NCBI RefSeq assembly: GCF_023094165.1
Contig: NZ_JALMDK010000004.1
Location: 248,001 to 312,000, forward strand
Length of the DNA: 64,000 nt
Origin: Crossiella sp. S99.2
GTDB lineage: Bacteria > Actinomycetota > Actinomycetes > Mycobacteriales > Pseudonocardiaceae
Direction of reading: 5' to 3'
Below the pieces are notes generated by a model. That model had not been told where the DNA came from, ran no database searches, and worked only from the letters and a program-made list of their open reading frames with translations. The translations under genes and the position numbers were made by a program. Positions 26,700 to 35,113 of this stretch are shown here, piece after piece; the first letter of the stretch is position 1; each line of letters starts with the position of its first letter.

Positions 26700-26743
26700 G
26701 GTTTCCCGTTTCCTCTTCCCTAAAAGACGGGAAACGGGAAACC
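26700..26743. promoter_or_regulatory. Palindromic operator between divergent TIR and hypothetical genes
   Basis: GGTTTCCCGTTTCC (26700-26713) and GGAAACGGGAAACC (26730-26743) are exact 14-bp inverted arms with a 16-nt centre; each arm holds a doubled GGAAAC/GGGAAAC word. A related GGTTTCC/GGAAACC pair lies before the XRE-TPR gene at 27704-27741. Binding by that XRE protein is an inference. Confidence 0.55.
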
Positions 26744-26810
26744 TCTTCCGCCAGCACCAGCGCAACATCAGACTGCTTCAGGATGTCGATCGAGCTCACG
26801 AGAGGCGTAC

Positions 26811-27497
26811 ATGCGGAATGGTGATGAAGCACGGCCGCTCGCTGTGCTGGAGAAGCAGTTCCGGGCCGCCTGCCGCGGCCCTGACGCGTTGGGGTTGACC
26901 GGCGCTCGGCTCAGTGACGAGCTTTCCGGAAGAACTGTGCCCCTACTCGAACTACGCCCCCTGGTGTGGCGGCCTCAGCGAAACCGGCGGCTGGCGGACC
27001 GGGTGTGGTCGGAGCTGGTGGCCAACGCGCAGTGGCAGGGGCCGAGGTGGCTGCTTGGCCCGGTCGGGATGATGATCCCGCGACTGGAGCGAGCCGCCGC
27101 TCGCATCATCCGCTGGGGCCGGCACGAGCGGACCGAGGTCGAGTCGGAGCTGGTACTCGGTGTCATCTCGGCCGTGTTGACGGTCGATCCCGCGCTCCGT
27201 GGCCTCGCCTGGCGGCTGGAGCAGGCCGCCTGCCGGCGAGCCGCGGGCACACCGAGCGTCACGGAGCATGATCCGGTCACTCTCTTCGAGGCCGAGCTGC
27301 TCGACCGCGGCCGGCTCTCCGGCCACGGGCTGACCAGTCCGGGTTGGCCGGATCTCAGGCTCGACGCCGATGCGCCCGCCAGGCGTCGTGCACGGCGACC
27401 AGGGCTCCAGCCAGGACCACCGCGAGCGCCAAGCGGGCGAACACGGGAGCCAGCGGCATGGTCAGCAGGTGAACGACAGCCGCCACCTGCACCGTAA
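26811..27497 (+). CDS. Hypothetical protein of the TIR island, 3' end doubtful
   Basis: 228 residues from an ATG preceded by GAGAGGCGTAC. Residues 1-180 look like a genuine helical protein (VWRPQRNRRLADRVWSELVANAQ, GPRWLLGPVGMMIPRLERAAARIIRWGRHERTEVESELVLGVISAV, DPALRGLAWRLEQAACRRAA) and recall small proteins found near mobile-element and regulator genes. I cannot name the family. The last 47 residues are Arg/Pro-rich and lie antisense to the small membrane gene at 27355-27585. The native 3' end may have been lost or frameshifted. Confidence 0.5.
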   Translation: MRNGDEARPLAVLEKQFRAACRGPDALGLTGARLSDELSGRTVPLLELRPLVWRPQRNRRLADRVWSELVANAQWQGPRWLLGPVGMMIPRLERAAARIIRWGRHERTEVESELVLGVISAVLTVDPALRGLAWRLEQAACRRAAGTPSVTEHDPVTLFEAELLDRGRLSGHGLTSPGWPDLRLDADAPARRRARRPGLQPGPPRAPSGRTREPAAWSAGERQPPPAP

Positions 27498-27585
27498 TGA
27501 AAAGGAATGTCGGAACAGCTTGTGTGCGGTTTCGCACAGACACCGGCGGGATCTCGTGCTTGCCGGAACTCTCCTGGGCGCTCAT
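27355..27585 (-). CDS. Small two-helix membrane protein
   Basis: 76 residues from the ATG at 27585, preceded by AGGGACGGACGAC. The N-terminus is polar (MSAQESSGKHEIPPVSVRNR). Two hydrophobic stretches follow, about 25-42 (PTFLFITVQVAAVVHLLT) and 47-66 (PVFARLALAVVLAGALVAVH), with a basic tail (RAHRRRA). It is divergent from the XRE-TPR regulator, a pairing recalled from other actinomycetes. Role unknown. Confidence 0.6.
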   Translation of the reverse strand: MSAQESSGKHEIPPVSVRNRTQAVPTFLFITVQVAAVVHLLTMPLAPVFARLALAVVLAGALVAVHDAWRAHRRRA

Positions 27586-27703
27586 GTCGTCCGTCCCTAT
27601 GAATTTGCGTCCACTTCGGACCGGGCTGGTTAGGATGGGGAAACTCGTGCCTACTTTTCGTTGCCGCACACCAGCGTGCTTGTCGACCAGCCCCCTGGGG
27701 AGG

Positions 27704-27741
27704 GGTTTCCCGTGGTCGCTTCTGGTGGGCAACCGGAAACC
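27704..27741. promoter_or_regulatory. GGTTTCC/GGAAACC inverted motif before the XRE-TPR gene
   Basis: GGTTTCCCG (27704-27712) and CCGGAAACC (27733-27741) repeat, less perfectly, the inverted word found at 26700-26743. It lies directly before the GTG at 27749, inside the region shared with the divergent membrane-protein gene. Confidence 0.4.
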
Positions 27742-27748
27742 GGGGGTT

Positions 27749-29023
27749 GTGGTGACACAGGGGGACAGAGCGGCCGGTGCCGAGTTGCGACGGCTGCGCA
27801 CGGCGGCGGGGCTGTCATTGACGCAGCTGGCCATGCACACCCACTTCTCGAAGGGGTACCTCAGCAAGATCGAGACCGGCAGCAAGCGGCTGGGCGCCGA
27901 ACTCGCGCGCACCTGTGACGGTCTATTGAAGACCGGCGGCACACTGACCCGATTGATCTCGCCACAGAGCACCGCGCAACCGAACACGAGTTCGAATAGC
28001 GAGTATCCGACGGAAATGAGCCTTGTCCGCGGCGAAGCCCCCTCCCCTGAGGTAAACCGCCGCGAGGCGCTGCTACTGCTCGCCATCAGCCCGTTGCTTG
28101 GCGGTGGACGCCGAGATCCAGCCGAGCCGGACGTGACGCTGGACTACTTCACCGGGCTGCTCGACCACGATCGGAAGTACGGCCAACGGGCTGCCGCGCC
28201 CGAGGTGCTCCGGAGTGTGGGAACGCACCTGAAACTGCTACGGGAGCGGACCGGTGCGATGCGGGCCGTCCCACGCGAGCTGATCCTGCTGGACGCGCGC
28301 TACAGCGAGTTCGCGGGCTGGATGGCCCAGGAGGCCGGCGCCGACAAGGAGGCCAGGGAGTGGACCGCGGCGGCGGCCAGCACGGCGGCCAGCGCGGGAG
28401 ACCATGACATGGCCGATTACGCGCTGGTACGGCAGGCGCTGGTCGAACTGTACGCCGGCCGCGCCCGCCAGACCGTCGCGCTGGCCCGCCAGGCCCAGCG
28501 GCGTGCACAGACACCCCCGCGCATCCTCGCCCTCGCCGCGCAACGGGAGGCACAGGGCCATGCCCTGCTCGGCGACTACGACAGCTGCCGCCGAGCGCTG
28601 GAGCGGGCCGAGCAGTCCTTCGCCGAGGACGCCACCCGGCCGTTGCCCGGACCGGTGATCGGCACCCAGAGCGTGACCAATCCGGTCGGCATGGTCACCG
28701 GCTGGTGCCTGACCGACCTCGGCAAGCACACCGAGGCCGCCGAGATCCTGGACCGTGAGCTGGGCAAGGTCGCCCCGGACGCACTGCGGACCCGGGTCCG
28801 CTTCGGGGTACGGCTGGCGCTGGCGCACGCCAGGGCCGGCGAGTTGGATCATGCCTGCGAGCTGACCGAACAGCTGCTGGACGGGGCGGACCTGCTCGCC
28901 TCGGCGACGGTCGCCGCCGATCTGGGCAACCTCCGGCAGGCCCTGCACCGGCGGACCAGCCACCAGCGCGGCCTGCGGCTGGCCACGGACATCAGCCATG
29001 TCATCCACGCCGCACCGCACTGA
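27749..29023 (+). CDS. XRE regulator with TPR-like C-terminal domain
   Basis: About 424 residues from the GTG at 27749 (the GTG at 27752 is equally possible); the frame is open upstream to 27497, but that part overlaps the divergent gene. The HTH is at about 8-65 (LRRLRTAAGLSLTQLAMHTHFSKGYLSKIETGSKRLG). The rest is a helical-repeat region with ILLDARYSEFAGWMAQEAGADKEAREWTAAA and ALAAQREAQGHALLGDYDSCRRALERAEQSF. This is the common actinomycete XRE-TPR type, where the repeats bind a peptide or protein signal. It sits 44 bp before the TIR-pseudokinase operon and probably regulates it. Confidence 0.85.
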   Translation: MVTQGDRAAGAELRRLRTAAGLSLTQLAMHTHFSKGYLSKIETGSKRLGAELARTCDGLLKTGGTLTRLISPQSTAQPNTSSNSEYPTEMSLVRGEAPSPEVNRREALLLLAISPLLGGGRRDPAEPDVTLDYFTGLLDHDRKYGQRAAAPEVLRSVGTHLKLLRERTGAMRAVPRELILLDARYSEFAGWMAQEAGADKEAREWTAAAASTAASAGDHDMADYALVRQALVELYAGRARQTVALARQAQRRAQTPPRILALAAQREAQGHALLGDYDSCRRALERAEQSFAEDATRPLPGPVIGTQSVTNPVGMVTGWCLTDLGKHTEAAEILDRELGKVAPDALRTRVRFGVRLALAHARAGELDHACELTEQLLDGADLLASATVAADLGNLRQALHRRTSHQRGLRLATDISHVIHAAPH

Positions 29024-29067
29024 TCACCCGCCCAGCACGGCGCACGAACCCCGGAACCGGTGAGCAC

Positions 29068-30417
29068 GTGAACGCGATCTTCATCAACTACCGCAAGACC
29101 GACATGCCCTGGGCGGACAAGCTCATCGATGAGGTGCTGTCCGGGCGATTCGGCCGGACGAAGATCTTCCGTGCCACCCGCTCGATCGCGCCGGGCGAGG
29201 AATTCGACCCGGCGATCATGGCGAACCTGCGGCACGCCCAGGTCGTGCTGGCGATGATCGGCCGCGACTGGAGCACCGCCACCGACTCCAACGGGCGCAG
29301 GCTTGACGACCCCGCGGACTGGGTGCGGCGGGAGCTGCTGGAGGCTCGCACCCACCGGATCCCGGTCATCCCAGTGCTGGACCGGGACAACCGGCTCAGC
29401 GCCGCCGAACTGCCCGAGGTGTTGCACTGGCTGGCCGATCTGCAGTCGGTGCGCATCCGCTCGGCCTCGTGGGACATCGACAAGAGGCTGTTGTTCGAGG
29501 CCATCGAACGGCACGCTCCCGCCCTCCGCCGGTCCTCGCCGTCACCGGCTCCGCGACCGGCCCTGCCCGAACTTGATCAGCCCTGGGCGCCGGGCGTCGA
29601 GGTCACCGCCGGCGGCCATGCCTTCGTCGTGCACACGGCCGTCCAGGAGATCACCGGGCGGGACGGATCCTGGGTGTGGCGGGACGCCGACGCCGACCAG
29701 TTCGAACCCGGACTGGCCCCGGTGGTGCTCCGTCAGGTCCGGCTCCGCCGCGCCGGCCCGGAGGTCCAGCACCGGCTGGCGGCGCTGGACCAGGAGGCTC
29801 GTCTGCTCGGGGATCGCCGCGTCACCGCGCCTCGCCTGCTCTCCGTGCTGCGCGAGCCCAGTGCCACCACGCTGGTGCTGGCTCGCCCGCACCAGCGAAC
29901 ATTGCTGGACTCCTACCCACCGGGCAGACCGCTGGATCCGTGGCGAACAACCGGTTTCCTCACCACACTGGCCAGGTGCTGCGCGGCGGTGCGGGAGCTG
30001 CACGAGCTGGGTTACGCGCATCGCGCGCTCGCCCCCGAGAAGTTCCTGCTCTCCGACAACGGACAGCGGGTGGCACTGCGGGATCCCGGCCTGGCGACCG
30101 TGCCCTGGTCCGCGAACGAGGGGCATCCGCACTACCGCGCCCCGGAACAGCACTACCTGGCCGAGCAGGCCGCGGACCAGCCACGGGTGGACGTCTATCA
30201 GCTCGCCGCGCTGGCCTATCACGTGCTCACCGGTCATCCACCGTCGGTCTATCCCGAGCCGCCACCGGCGAGTCACCTGGCCACTGGGCTGACCTCGGCT
30301 GTCGACCAGCCGCTGGGGCAGGCCCTGAGCGGCGAGCCCGCCAAGCGTCAGCCCTCAGCGGCCGGGCTTGGCCGGCAACTGGCCACGGCCGCCGCACGGC
30401 TCGGCCGGCTGGCATGA
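29068..30417 (+). CDS. TIR domain-pseudokinase fusion
   Basis: 449 residues, GTG start. TIR domain 1-150: AIFINYRKTDMPWADKLIDEVL, box SIAPGEEFDP (39-48), and WVRRELLEARTH with putative NADase Glu89. After a Pro-rich linker, residues about 180-440 keep a protein-kinase fold: LHELGYAHRALAPEKFLL, YRAPEQ (356-361) and VDVYQLAALAYHVLTGHPP. The catalytic loop HRDLKxxN is HRALAPEKF (H318-R319-A320), so the catalytic Asp and Lys are gone; DFG is DPG (339-341). It is thus a pseudokinase, probably a sensor or scaffold controlling the TIR. The stop overlaps the helicase start by 4 nt. Confidence 0.87.
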   Translation: MNAIFINYRKTDMPWADKLIDEVLSGRFGRTKIFRATRSIAPGEEFDPAIMANLRHAQVVLAMIGRDWSTATDSNGRRLDDPADWVRRELLEARTHRIPVIPVLDRDNRLSAAELPEVLHWLADLQSVRIRSASWDIDKRLLFEAIERHAPALRRSSPSPAPRPALPELDQPWAPGVEVTAGGHAFVVHTAVQEITGRDGSWVWRDADADQFEPGLAPVVLRQVRLRRAGPEVQHRLAALDQEARLLGDRRVTAPRLLSVLREPSATTLVLARPHQRTLLDSYPPGRPLDPWRTTGFLTTLARCCAAVRELHELGYAHRALAPEKFLLSDNGQRVALRDPGLATVPWSANEGHPHYRAPEQHYLAEQAADQPRVDVYQLAALAYHVLTGHPPSVYPEPPPASHLATGLTSAVDQPLGQALSGEPAKRQPSAAGLGRQLATAAARLGRLA

Positions 30418-33374
30418 CCGCGCTGGAGCGGGTGCACCTGCCGAGGGCGATCGTCCTGTTGTTCTCACACAAGGTGCAGACGACGGTCGAGCAGGACCGG
30501 ATGAGCAGGCCGGGGCTGCCGCAGTTGATGGAGGTCCAGGCCGATCTCCGGGCGCGGAGCGGCGACCTGGGCGTCCCGGCCCGGCTGGAACTGAGCGGCA
30601 ACCCCCGGCTCACCCTCTACGGCGCGAACTACGCGATCAGCCTCTACCCCAGGACCGGCTACTACCAGGTCGGCCACATCGGCAGGCTGACCGGCCGGGA
30701 TCACCGCAACGTCGCCCGCGGCGCGTTGTTGTTGCACGCGCCGGACTGGCGGTTCCACAGCGACCGGCGACAGGCGCAGGCAGACGACTCGGACACCCAC
30801 TGGGAGGCGCTGAACGCGGCCTGGACGCGGCTGCCGCACCTGCTGGATCAGGCTGACCAGGCCGAGCGGCGGACCGTGGGCGACGAACAGCACTACCTGT
30901 CCACTGTGGACAAACTGGTGGAGGCGTCGCGCACGGTGGAGATCGCCAAGGCCCGGCAGGGAGAACCCATGCTCTACCGGGCTGTCCGCACGACCACCGA
31001 GGAACGGCACTCCGCCAAGGGTGTGTACGAGTTCAACCTGCTCCGGCCGTGCCCGGTGCAGGTCGGCGAACAGGTGCGAATCCAGGACCGGGACCAGCTG
31101 CGCGGCCGAATCTTCCGGGTGGACGGACTGTGGCTGACCCTTCGGTTCGACGGCGTGGTGGACTTTCGCCTGATCCCGCAGACCGGCCGGCTGGAGGTGG
31201 CGCCGGTGGAGAACACCTACTTCACGCAGAAGCGGGCGCTCGCGGCCCTGCGGGACGGGAAAACCGCCAATCCGGATCTGTTGCCGCTGCTGGTGGACCA
31301 CCGATTCACCCCGTACCAGCCGGATCCGCGGCCGGTACCGGGGATCCGGCTGGACGACGCGCAGCGGGAGGCGTTCAGCCGCGCCTGCTCGGTGCCGGAC
31401 CTGCTGCTCATCCAGGGACCGCCCGGCACCGGCAAGACCCGCACGATCGCCGAGATCGCCGCCGCCTGCGCCGCCCGCGGTGAGCGGGTGCTGCTCACCT
31501 CCTTCACCAACAAGGCGGTGGACAACGCGCTGGCCGCGCTGCCCGGGCAGCTGCGGTCGGTGCGGGTCGGCGATGAGGACAAACTCTCCACGTTCGCGCG
31601 CGGGCGAACGGTCGACGCCCAGGCGGACACGCTGCAGACCTCGATGATCGAGCGCATCGACCGCGACTCCGGCCGGCTGCTGGCCATCGGTGAGCAGGTG
31701 CCTGGGTTGCAGAGCTGGCTGCGGCAGGCCGGCGAGCAGGTCAGCCTCGCGGAGGTCGCGGCGCGGGAGGTGGACCGGCTCTCCGGGTGGGCCCAGCGGC
31801 ATGCGGACCAGCTTCGCGCGCCCCTGCTTGGGCAGCAGCGGGAACTGGACCACCGGGCCACCGCCCAGGCCCAGATCCTCAACGAACTGCGACCGTTGCT
31901 GGCGGAGGCGACCGCGCGCCGGGACCGGGCCGCCGAACGACTGGCGCACAGCCTGTTCCGGCCATGGCGCCGCTGGCAGCTGGCTCGCCGGGAACGCCGG
32001 CTGGATGTGGCCGGGCAGCAGGAGCGGGAGGCAGCACAGCAGCTCGCCCTGACCCAGGCCGAGCTGGCCCGGTTGCACGCGCGACTGGCCGATGTCGGCG
32101 CGGCCGACCCGGTGGCCTGCCAGATCGCCGCGGAGCTCGCCACGGCCACCGCCCGGTTCACCAGCTTCCTCACCGAGGCCGACAGCGGACTGGCCCGGCT
32201 GCGTCAGGCCACCGCGGGACTGTCCCAGCCGCCGCAGGTGTCGTGGGCCGATCTGTCGTCGTGGCAGCGGCACCTGGCATGGTGGGAACGGGAACTGCCC
32301 TTGCTGGGGACCAGATCGCGTCTGCTCAACGAGTGGCGCGCCGAGCTGCACGAACCCGCCGGACGACTGCATACCGAGCTGGTCCGCTACGCCGATGTGG
32401 TCGCCGCGACCTGCCTCGGCCTCAACGCGTCGCTGCTGCAGGAGCTGGAGATCGACGTGGCGATCGTCGACGAGGCTGGTCAGATCTCGCTGCCCACGGT
32501 GCTCGTTCCGCTGGTCCGGGCCCGTCGCGCGGTACTTGTCGGAGACCACCAGCAGCTACCACCGCTGGTGGAGCCCGAACTGAGGAAACTGCTGTCCGAT
32601 CCGGCCGACGGGGACAGGCTGGATCCGCACAGCCTCCGGACGGTGCTGGCCAGCGCGTTCGAGTCGCTGTTCGACACCACACCGGCGGAGAACCGGATCA
32701 TGTTGCGGGAGCAGCGGCGGATGCCGGAAAGCATCGCCGAGTTCGTCTCCACCCAGTTCTACGACGGGCGGCTGAGCTCCGCGGTGCGCCGGGTGCACCA
32801 CGACCCGCTGTTCAGCCACCCGTTCGCCATCGTCGACACCAGCGACCAGCCGGAGCCGGAGCGGGCCGAGACCGACCTCAGCAGGGGCAAGGGCAGCACC
32901 ATGGCCGGCTACCTGAACCACCTCGAGGCCAGGATCATCACCCGGCTCATCGCGCACGCGGCCCGGCGCGGCGAGGAGTGGGCGGTCATCGTGCCCTACA
33001 ACGGCCAGGTCCAGCTCATCCGCGACTCGCTGGTCGCCGAACTGGGCAGTCAGCGGGCCGTGCGGGATCACGTCGGCACCGTCGACTCGTTCCAGGGCGG
33101 GGAACGGGATCTGGTCGTCTACGGCTGCACCCGGAGCAACCCGGACGGCGCGGTCGGCTTCCTCCGTGAGCTGCGCCGGTTCAACGTGGCGATCACCCGT
33201 GCCAAGGAGCAGCTGGTGGTCGTCGGCGACCTGATCGGACTGCTGCAGGCCAAGGATGAGGAGTTCCGGCAGCTGATGATCCGGATGGCCGAGCACGTCC
33301 ACCGGCACGGCCAGATCCTGCCTTCGGCGGAGCTGCTGCGCATGCTGGAACAGGATGGGCACGATGAACAGTGA
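30414..33374 (+). CDS. SF1 UPF1/DNA2-like helicase
   Basis: 986 residues from the ATG at 30414 (ATGA overlap with the TIR gene); a longer open frame begins at 29676 but runs through the TIR gene in another frame. An unassigned 300-residue N-terminal region is followed by Walker A GPPGTGKT (335-342), a coiled-coil-rich insertion about 430-640, motif II DEAGQ (686-690), motif III GDHQQLPP (710-717) and C-terminal VDSFQGGERDLVVYGCTRS and NVAITRAKEQLVVVGD. These are hallmarks of superfamily 1B DNA2/NAM7 helicases. No nuclease motif is evident. It should act on DNA or RNA, possibly sensing foreign nucleic acid for the TIR protein. Confidence 0.92.
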   Translation: MTALERVHLPRAIVLLFSHKVQTTVEQDRMSRPGLPQLMEVQADLRARSGDLGVPARLELSGNPRLTLYGANYAISLYPRTGYYQVGHIGRLTGRDHRNVARGALLLHAPDWRFHSDRRQAQADDSDTHWEALNAAWTRLPHLLDQADQAERRTVGDEQHYLSTVDKLVEASRTVEIAKARQGEPMLYRAVRTTTEERHSAKGVYEFNLLRPCPVQVGEQVRIQDRDQLRGRIFRVDGLWLTLRFDGVVDFRLIPQTGRLEVAPVENTYFTQKRALAALRDGKTANPDLLPLLVDHRFTPYQPDPRPVPGIRLDDAQREAFSRACSVPDLLLIQGPPGTGKTRTIAEIAAACAARGERVLLTSFTNKAVDNALAALPGQLRSVRVGDEDKLSTFARGRTVDAQADTLQTSMIERIDRDSGRLLAIGEQVPGLQSWLRQAGEQVSLAEVAAREVDRLSGWAQRHADQLRAPLLGQQRELDHRATAQAQILNELRPLLAEATARRDRAAERLAHSLFRPWRRWQLARRERRLDVAGQQEREAAQQLALTQAELARLHARLADVGAADPVACQIAAELATATARFTSFLTEADSGLARLRQATAGLSQPPQVSWADLSSWQRHLAWWERELPLLGTRSRLLNEWRAELHEPAGRLHTELVRYADVVAATCLGLNASLLQELEIDVAIVDEAGQISLPTVLVPLVRARRAVLVGDHQQLPPLVEPELRKLLSDPADGDRLDPHSLRTVLASAFESLFDTTPAENRIMLREQRRMPESIAEFVSTQFYDGRLSSAVRRVHHDPLFSHPFAIVDTSDQPEPERAETDLSRGKGSTMAGYLNHLEARIITRLIAHAARRGEEWAVIVPYNGQVQLIRDSLVAELGSQRAVRDHVGTVDSFQGGERDLVVYGCTRSNPDGAVGFLRELRRFNVAITRAKEQLVVVGDLIGLLQAKDEEFRQLMIRMAEHVHRHGQILPSAELLRMLEQDGHDEQ

Positions 33375-34575
33375 CCCCAACGGTTTCCGGTCCCGGAAGC
33401 CACACTCGATCGGCCGCGCGCTGGACCTGTGCCTGGCCATTCCTGGGATCCAGCCCACTCGGTGTCTGTCGATGCTGTACCCGCTGTGGGAGGTCGAGGT
33501 GCTCGCCGAGGTGGAGTCGAAGGAGGAGTACGAGGTCTTCGACCAGTACGTGGAACGGGCGATCAGTGAGGCGGGGGTGACCACGGCCGAGGGCATTTCC
33601 GCCTTCTTCCGGATCGAGCCGCCGCTGGTGCTCCGGGTGCTGCGGTTCCTGCAGGCCATCGGACATGTCGTGCTGATGGACGGGCACTACCGGCTCACCG
33701 AGCTGGGCGCCCGCTCCCAGCGGGAGGCGATCCGCTACACGGTGAAGGAGACCAGGCAGAACCTGCTCTTCGACGCCTTGAGTCTCACCCCGCTCACCCG
33801 CGAGCACCAGGCCGGGGAGATCCGCACCTTCGACCGGCGCGCGGTGCTCGCGGAGAATGAGGACCTCAGGTACTTCCAGCTGCTGACCGCGGGAGTGCTC
33901 AACGGACGCGTGGCCTTCGACCCGGCCGCACTGCGGGCGTTGGAGAACCTGCCGGAGCGGGACGAGCACAACCTGCCGCGCACACTGCGGAACCTGCGGC
34001 TGGTCAAGGCGTGGGAGGTCTACCTGCCGCTGCATCTGGTGGAGACGGTCACCGACCGCGGCGACACCAGGCTGCTGGCCATCAGCCAGCTCCCCGGCGG
34101 GCCGGACGACCTGCTGAGCCGGTTGTGCGACTCCCAGACCGAGGTCCGCAACCTGTTCAACAGCGAACCCGAGGCCGATCCGGAGGATGTCCTGGTGAGC
34201 TGGCTGGACCGCCAGGGGCTGCCCACGACCGACGTGCTGACCCAGCTGCCCAACGGCGTGTGGCGGGCGACTCTGCCCGAGGACATGTTCAACTCGAACA
34301 GCCTCAGGCCGACCCGCATCGGAAGGTTCCAGCAGACCAAGGGCCGGTTCATGCAGATCTGGTGCGACAAACTCGCCCAGCGCAGACTGGCCGCGCTGGA
34401 GCGCGGGCTGTGGCTGATCCAGTCTCGGCTCAAACGCCTCGATGATCTCCAGGCGGGGCTGGACCGGCTGACCGAACAGCTGGAGATCGACAGGCTGACC
34501 GTGTCCGATCTCAAGGACCACGCGGTGGCCACCGGCAAGGTCAAGGAGACGTTGCGGATCGACTCGCTGAGCTGA
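33364..34575 (+). CDS. Winged-helix-containing hypothetical protein, third gene of TIR-helicase operon
   Basis: 403 residues from the ATG at 33364 (an in-frame ATG at 33355 is an alternative), overlapping the helicase end by 11 nt. Residues about 60-120 resemble a winged helix (YVERAISEAGVTTAEGISAFFRIEPPLVLRVLRFLQAIGHVVLMDGHYRLTELG). The C-terminus is a long charged helix (LAQRRLAALERGLWLIQSRLKRLDDLQAGLDRLTEQLEIDRLTV). No catalytic motif is recognised. Tight coupling to the helicase suggests a DNA-binding or adaptor subunit of the same complex; this is inferred from gene order only. Confidence 0.75.
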   Translation: MNSDPNGFRSRKPHSIGRALDLCLAIPGIQPTRCLSMLYPLWEVEVLAEVESKEEYEVFDQYVERAISEAGVTTAEGISAFFRIEPPLVLRVLRFLQAIGHVVLMDGHYRLTELGARSQREAIRYTVKETRQNLLFDALSLTPLTREHQAGEIRTFDRRAVLAENEDLRYFQLLTAGVLNGRVAFDPAALRALENLPERDEHNLPRTLRNLRLVKAWEVYLPLHLVETVTDRGDTRLLAISQLPGGPDDLLSRLCDSQTEVRNLFNSEPEADPEDVLVSWLDRQGLPTTDVLTQLPNGVWRATLPEDMFNSNSLRPTRIGRFQQTKGRFMQIWCDKLAQRRLAALERGLWLIQSRLKRLDDLQAGLDRLTEQLEIDRLTVSDLKDHAVATGKVKETLRIDSLS

Positions 34576-34620
34576 GTCCGCTCGGTGTCGGCTCACGCGT
34601 GGTCCCGGCGATCGGCCCGG

Positions 34621-35094
34621 TCAGCCGTTGGTCCATTCCAGGGCCGCGGCGGCGATTTCCTCATCCGGGACGTCGCGGTCGTGCCGGGCGATACACCAGC
34701 GGATTCCCGCCGGACAGCGGAAAACACCCATCCGGTCACCGGAGAAAGCGTCGCTGACCGGGTTGACCGGGGTCGCGCCCAATTCGATCGCGCGGTCGTA
34801 AACCGCGTCCACCTCGGCGGTCCAGAAGGTCATGGTGAAGGCGTTGCCCTCGGCTGGGCTGGGCAGGATGCCGTAGTCGGGCATGGGTTCGCTGAGTTGG
34901 AACATCGAGTCGCCGAGGCGGAGTTCGGCGTGCATGACCTGGCCGTCGGGGGCGTCCAGGCGTTTGACCACCTCGGCGCCCAGGGCCTGCTGGTAGAAGT
35001 CGATGGCTTTGGCGCAGTCGGGGGCGGCGAAGAAGGTGTTCAGGCGCTGGTAGCCGGTGGGGGCGGGGCCGGTGGCGGCGAGGTTGTCGGTCAT
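34621..35094 (-). CDS. VOC family protein (PhnB-like)
   Basis: 157 residues from the ATG at 35094, behind AGGATGCCGCAC; an in-frame ATG at 35103 is an alternative. The sequence TFFAAPDCAKAIDFYQQALGAEVVKR, MHAELRLGDSMFQLSEPMPDYG and NAFTMTFWTAEVDAVYDRAIELGATPVNPV matches PhnB/3-demethylubiquinone-like glyoxalase-superfamily proteins. Ligand unknown. The start is 19 bp from the start of a divergent AraC regulator, which likely controls it. Confidence 0.87.
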   Translation of the reverse strand: MTDNLAATGPAPTGYQRLNTFFAAPDCAKAIDFYQQALGAEVVKRLDAPDGQVMHAELRLGDSMFQLSEPMPDYGILPSPAEGNAFTMTFWTAEVDAVYDRAIELGATPVNPVSDAFSGDRMGVFRCPAGIRWCIARHDRDVPDEEIAAAALEWTNG

Positions 35095-35113
35095 GTGCGG
35101 CATCCTGGCTGCC

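Noticed and set aside
29676-33374. Longer start for the helicase gene
   Set aside because: The extra 246 residues are read out of frame through the TIR-pseudokinase gene; the ATG at 30414 gives the usual 4-nt overlap.
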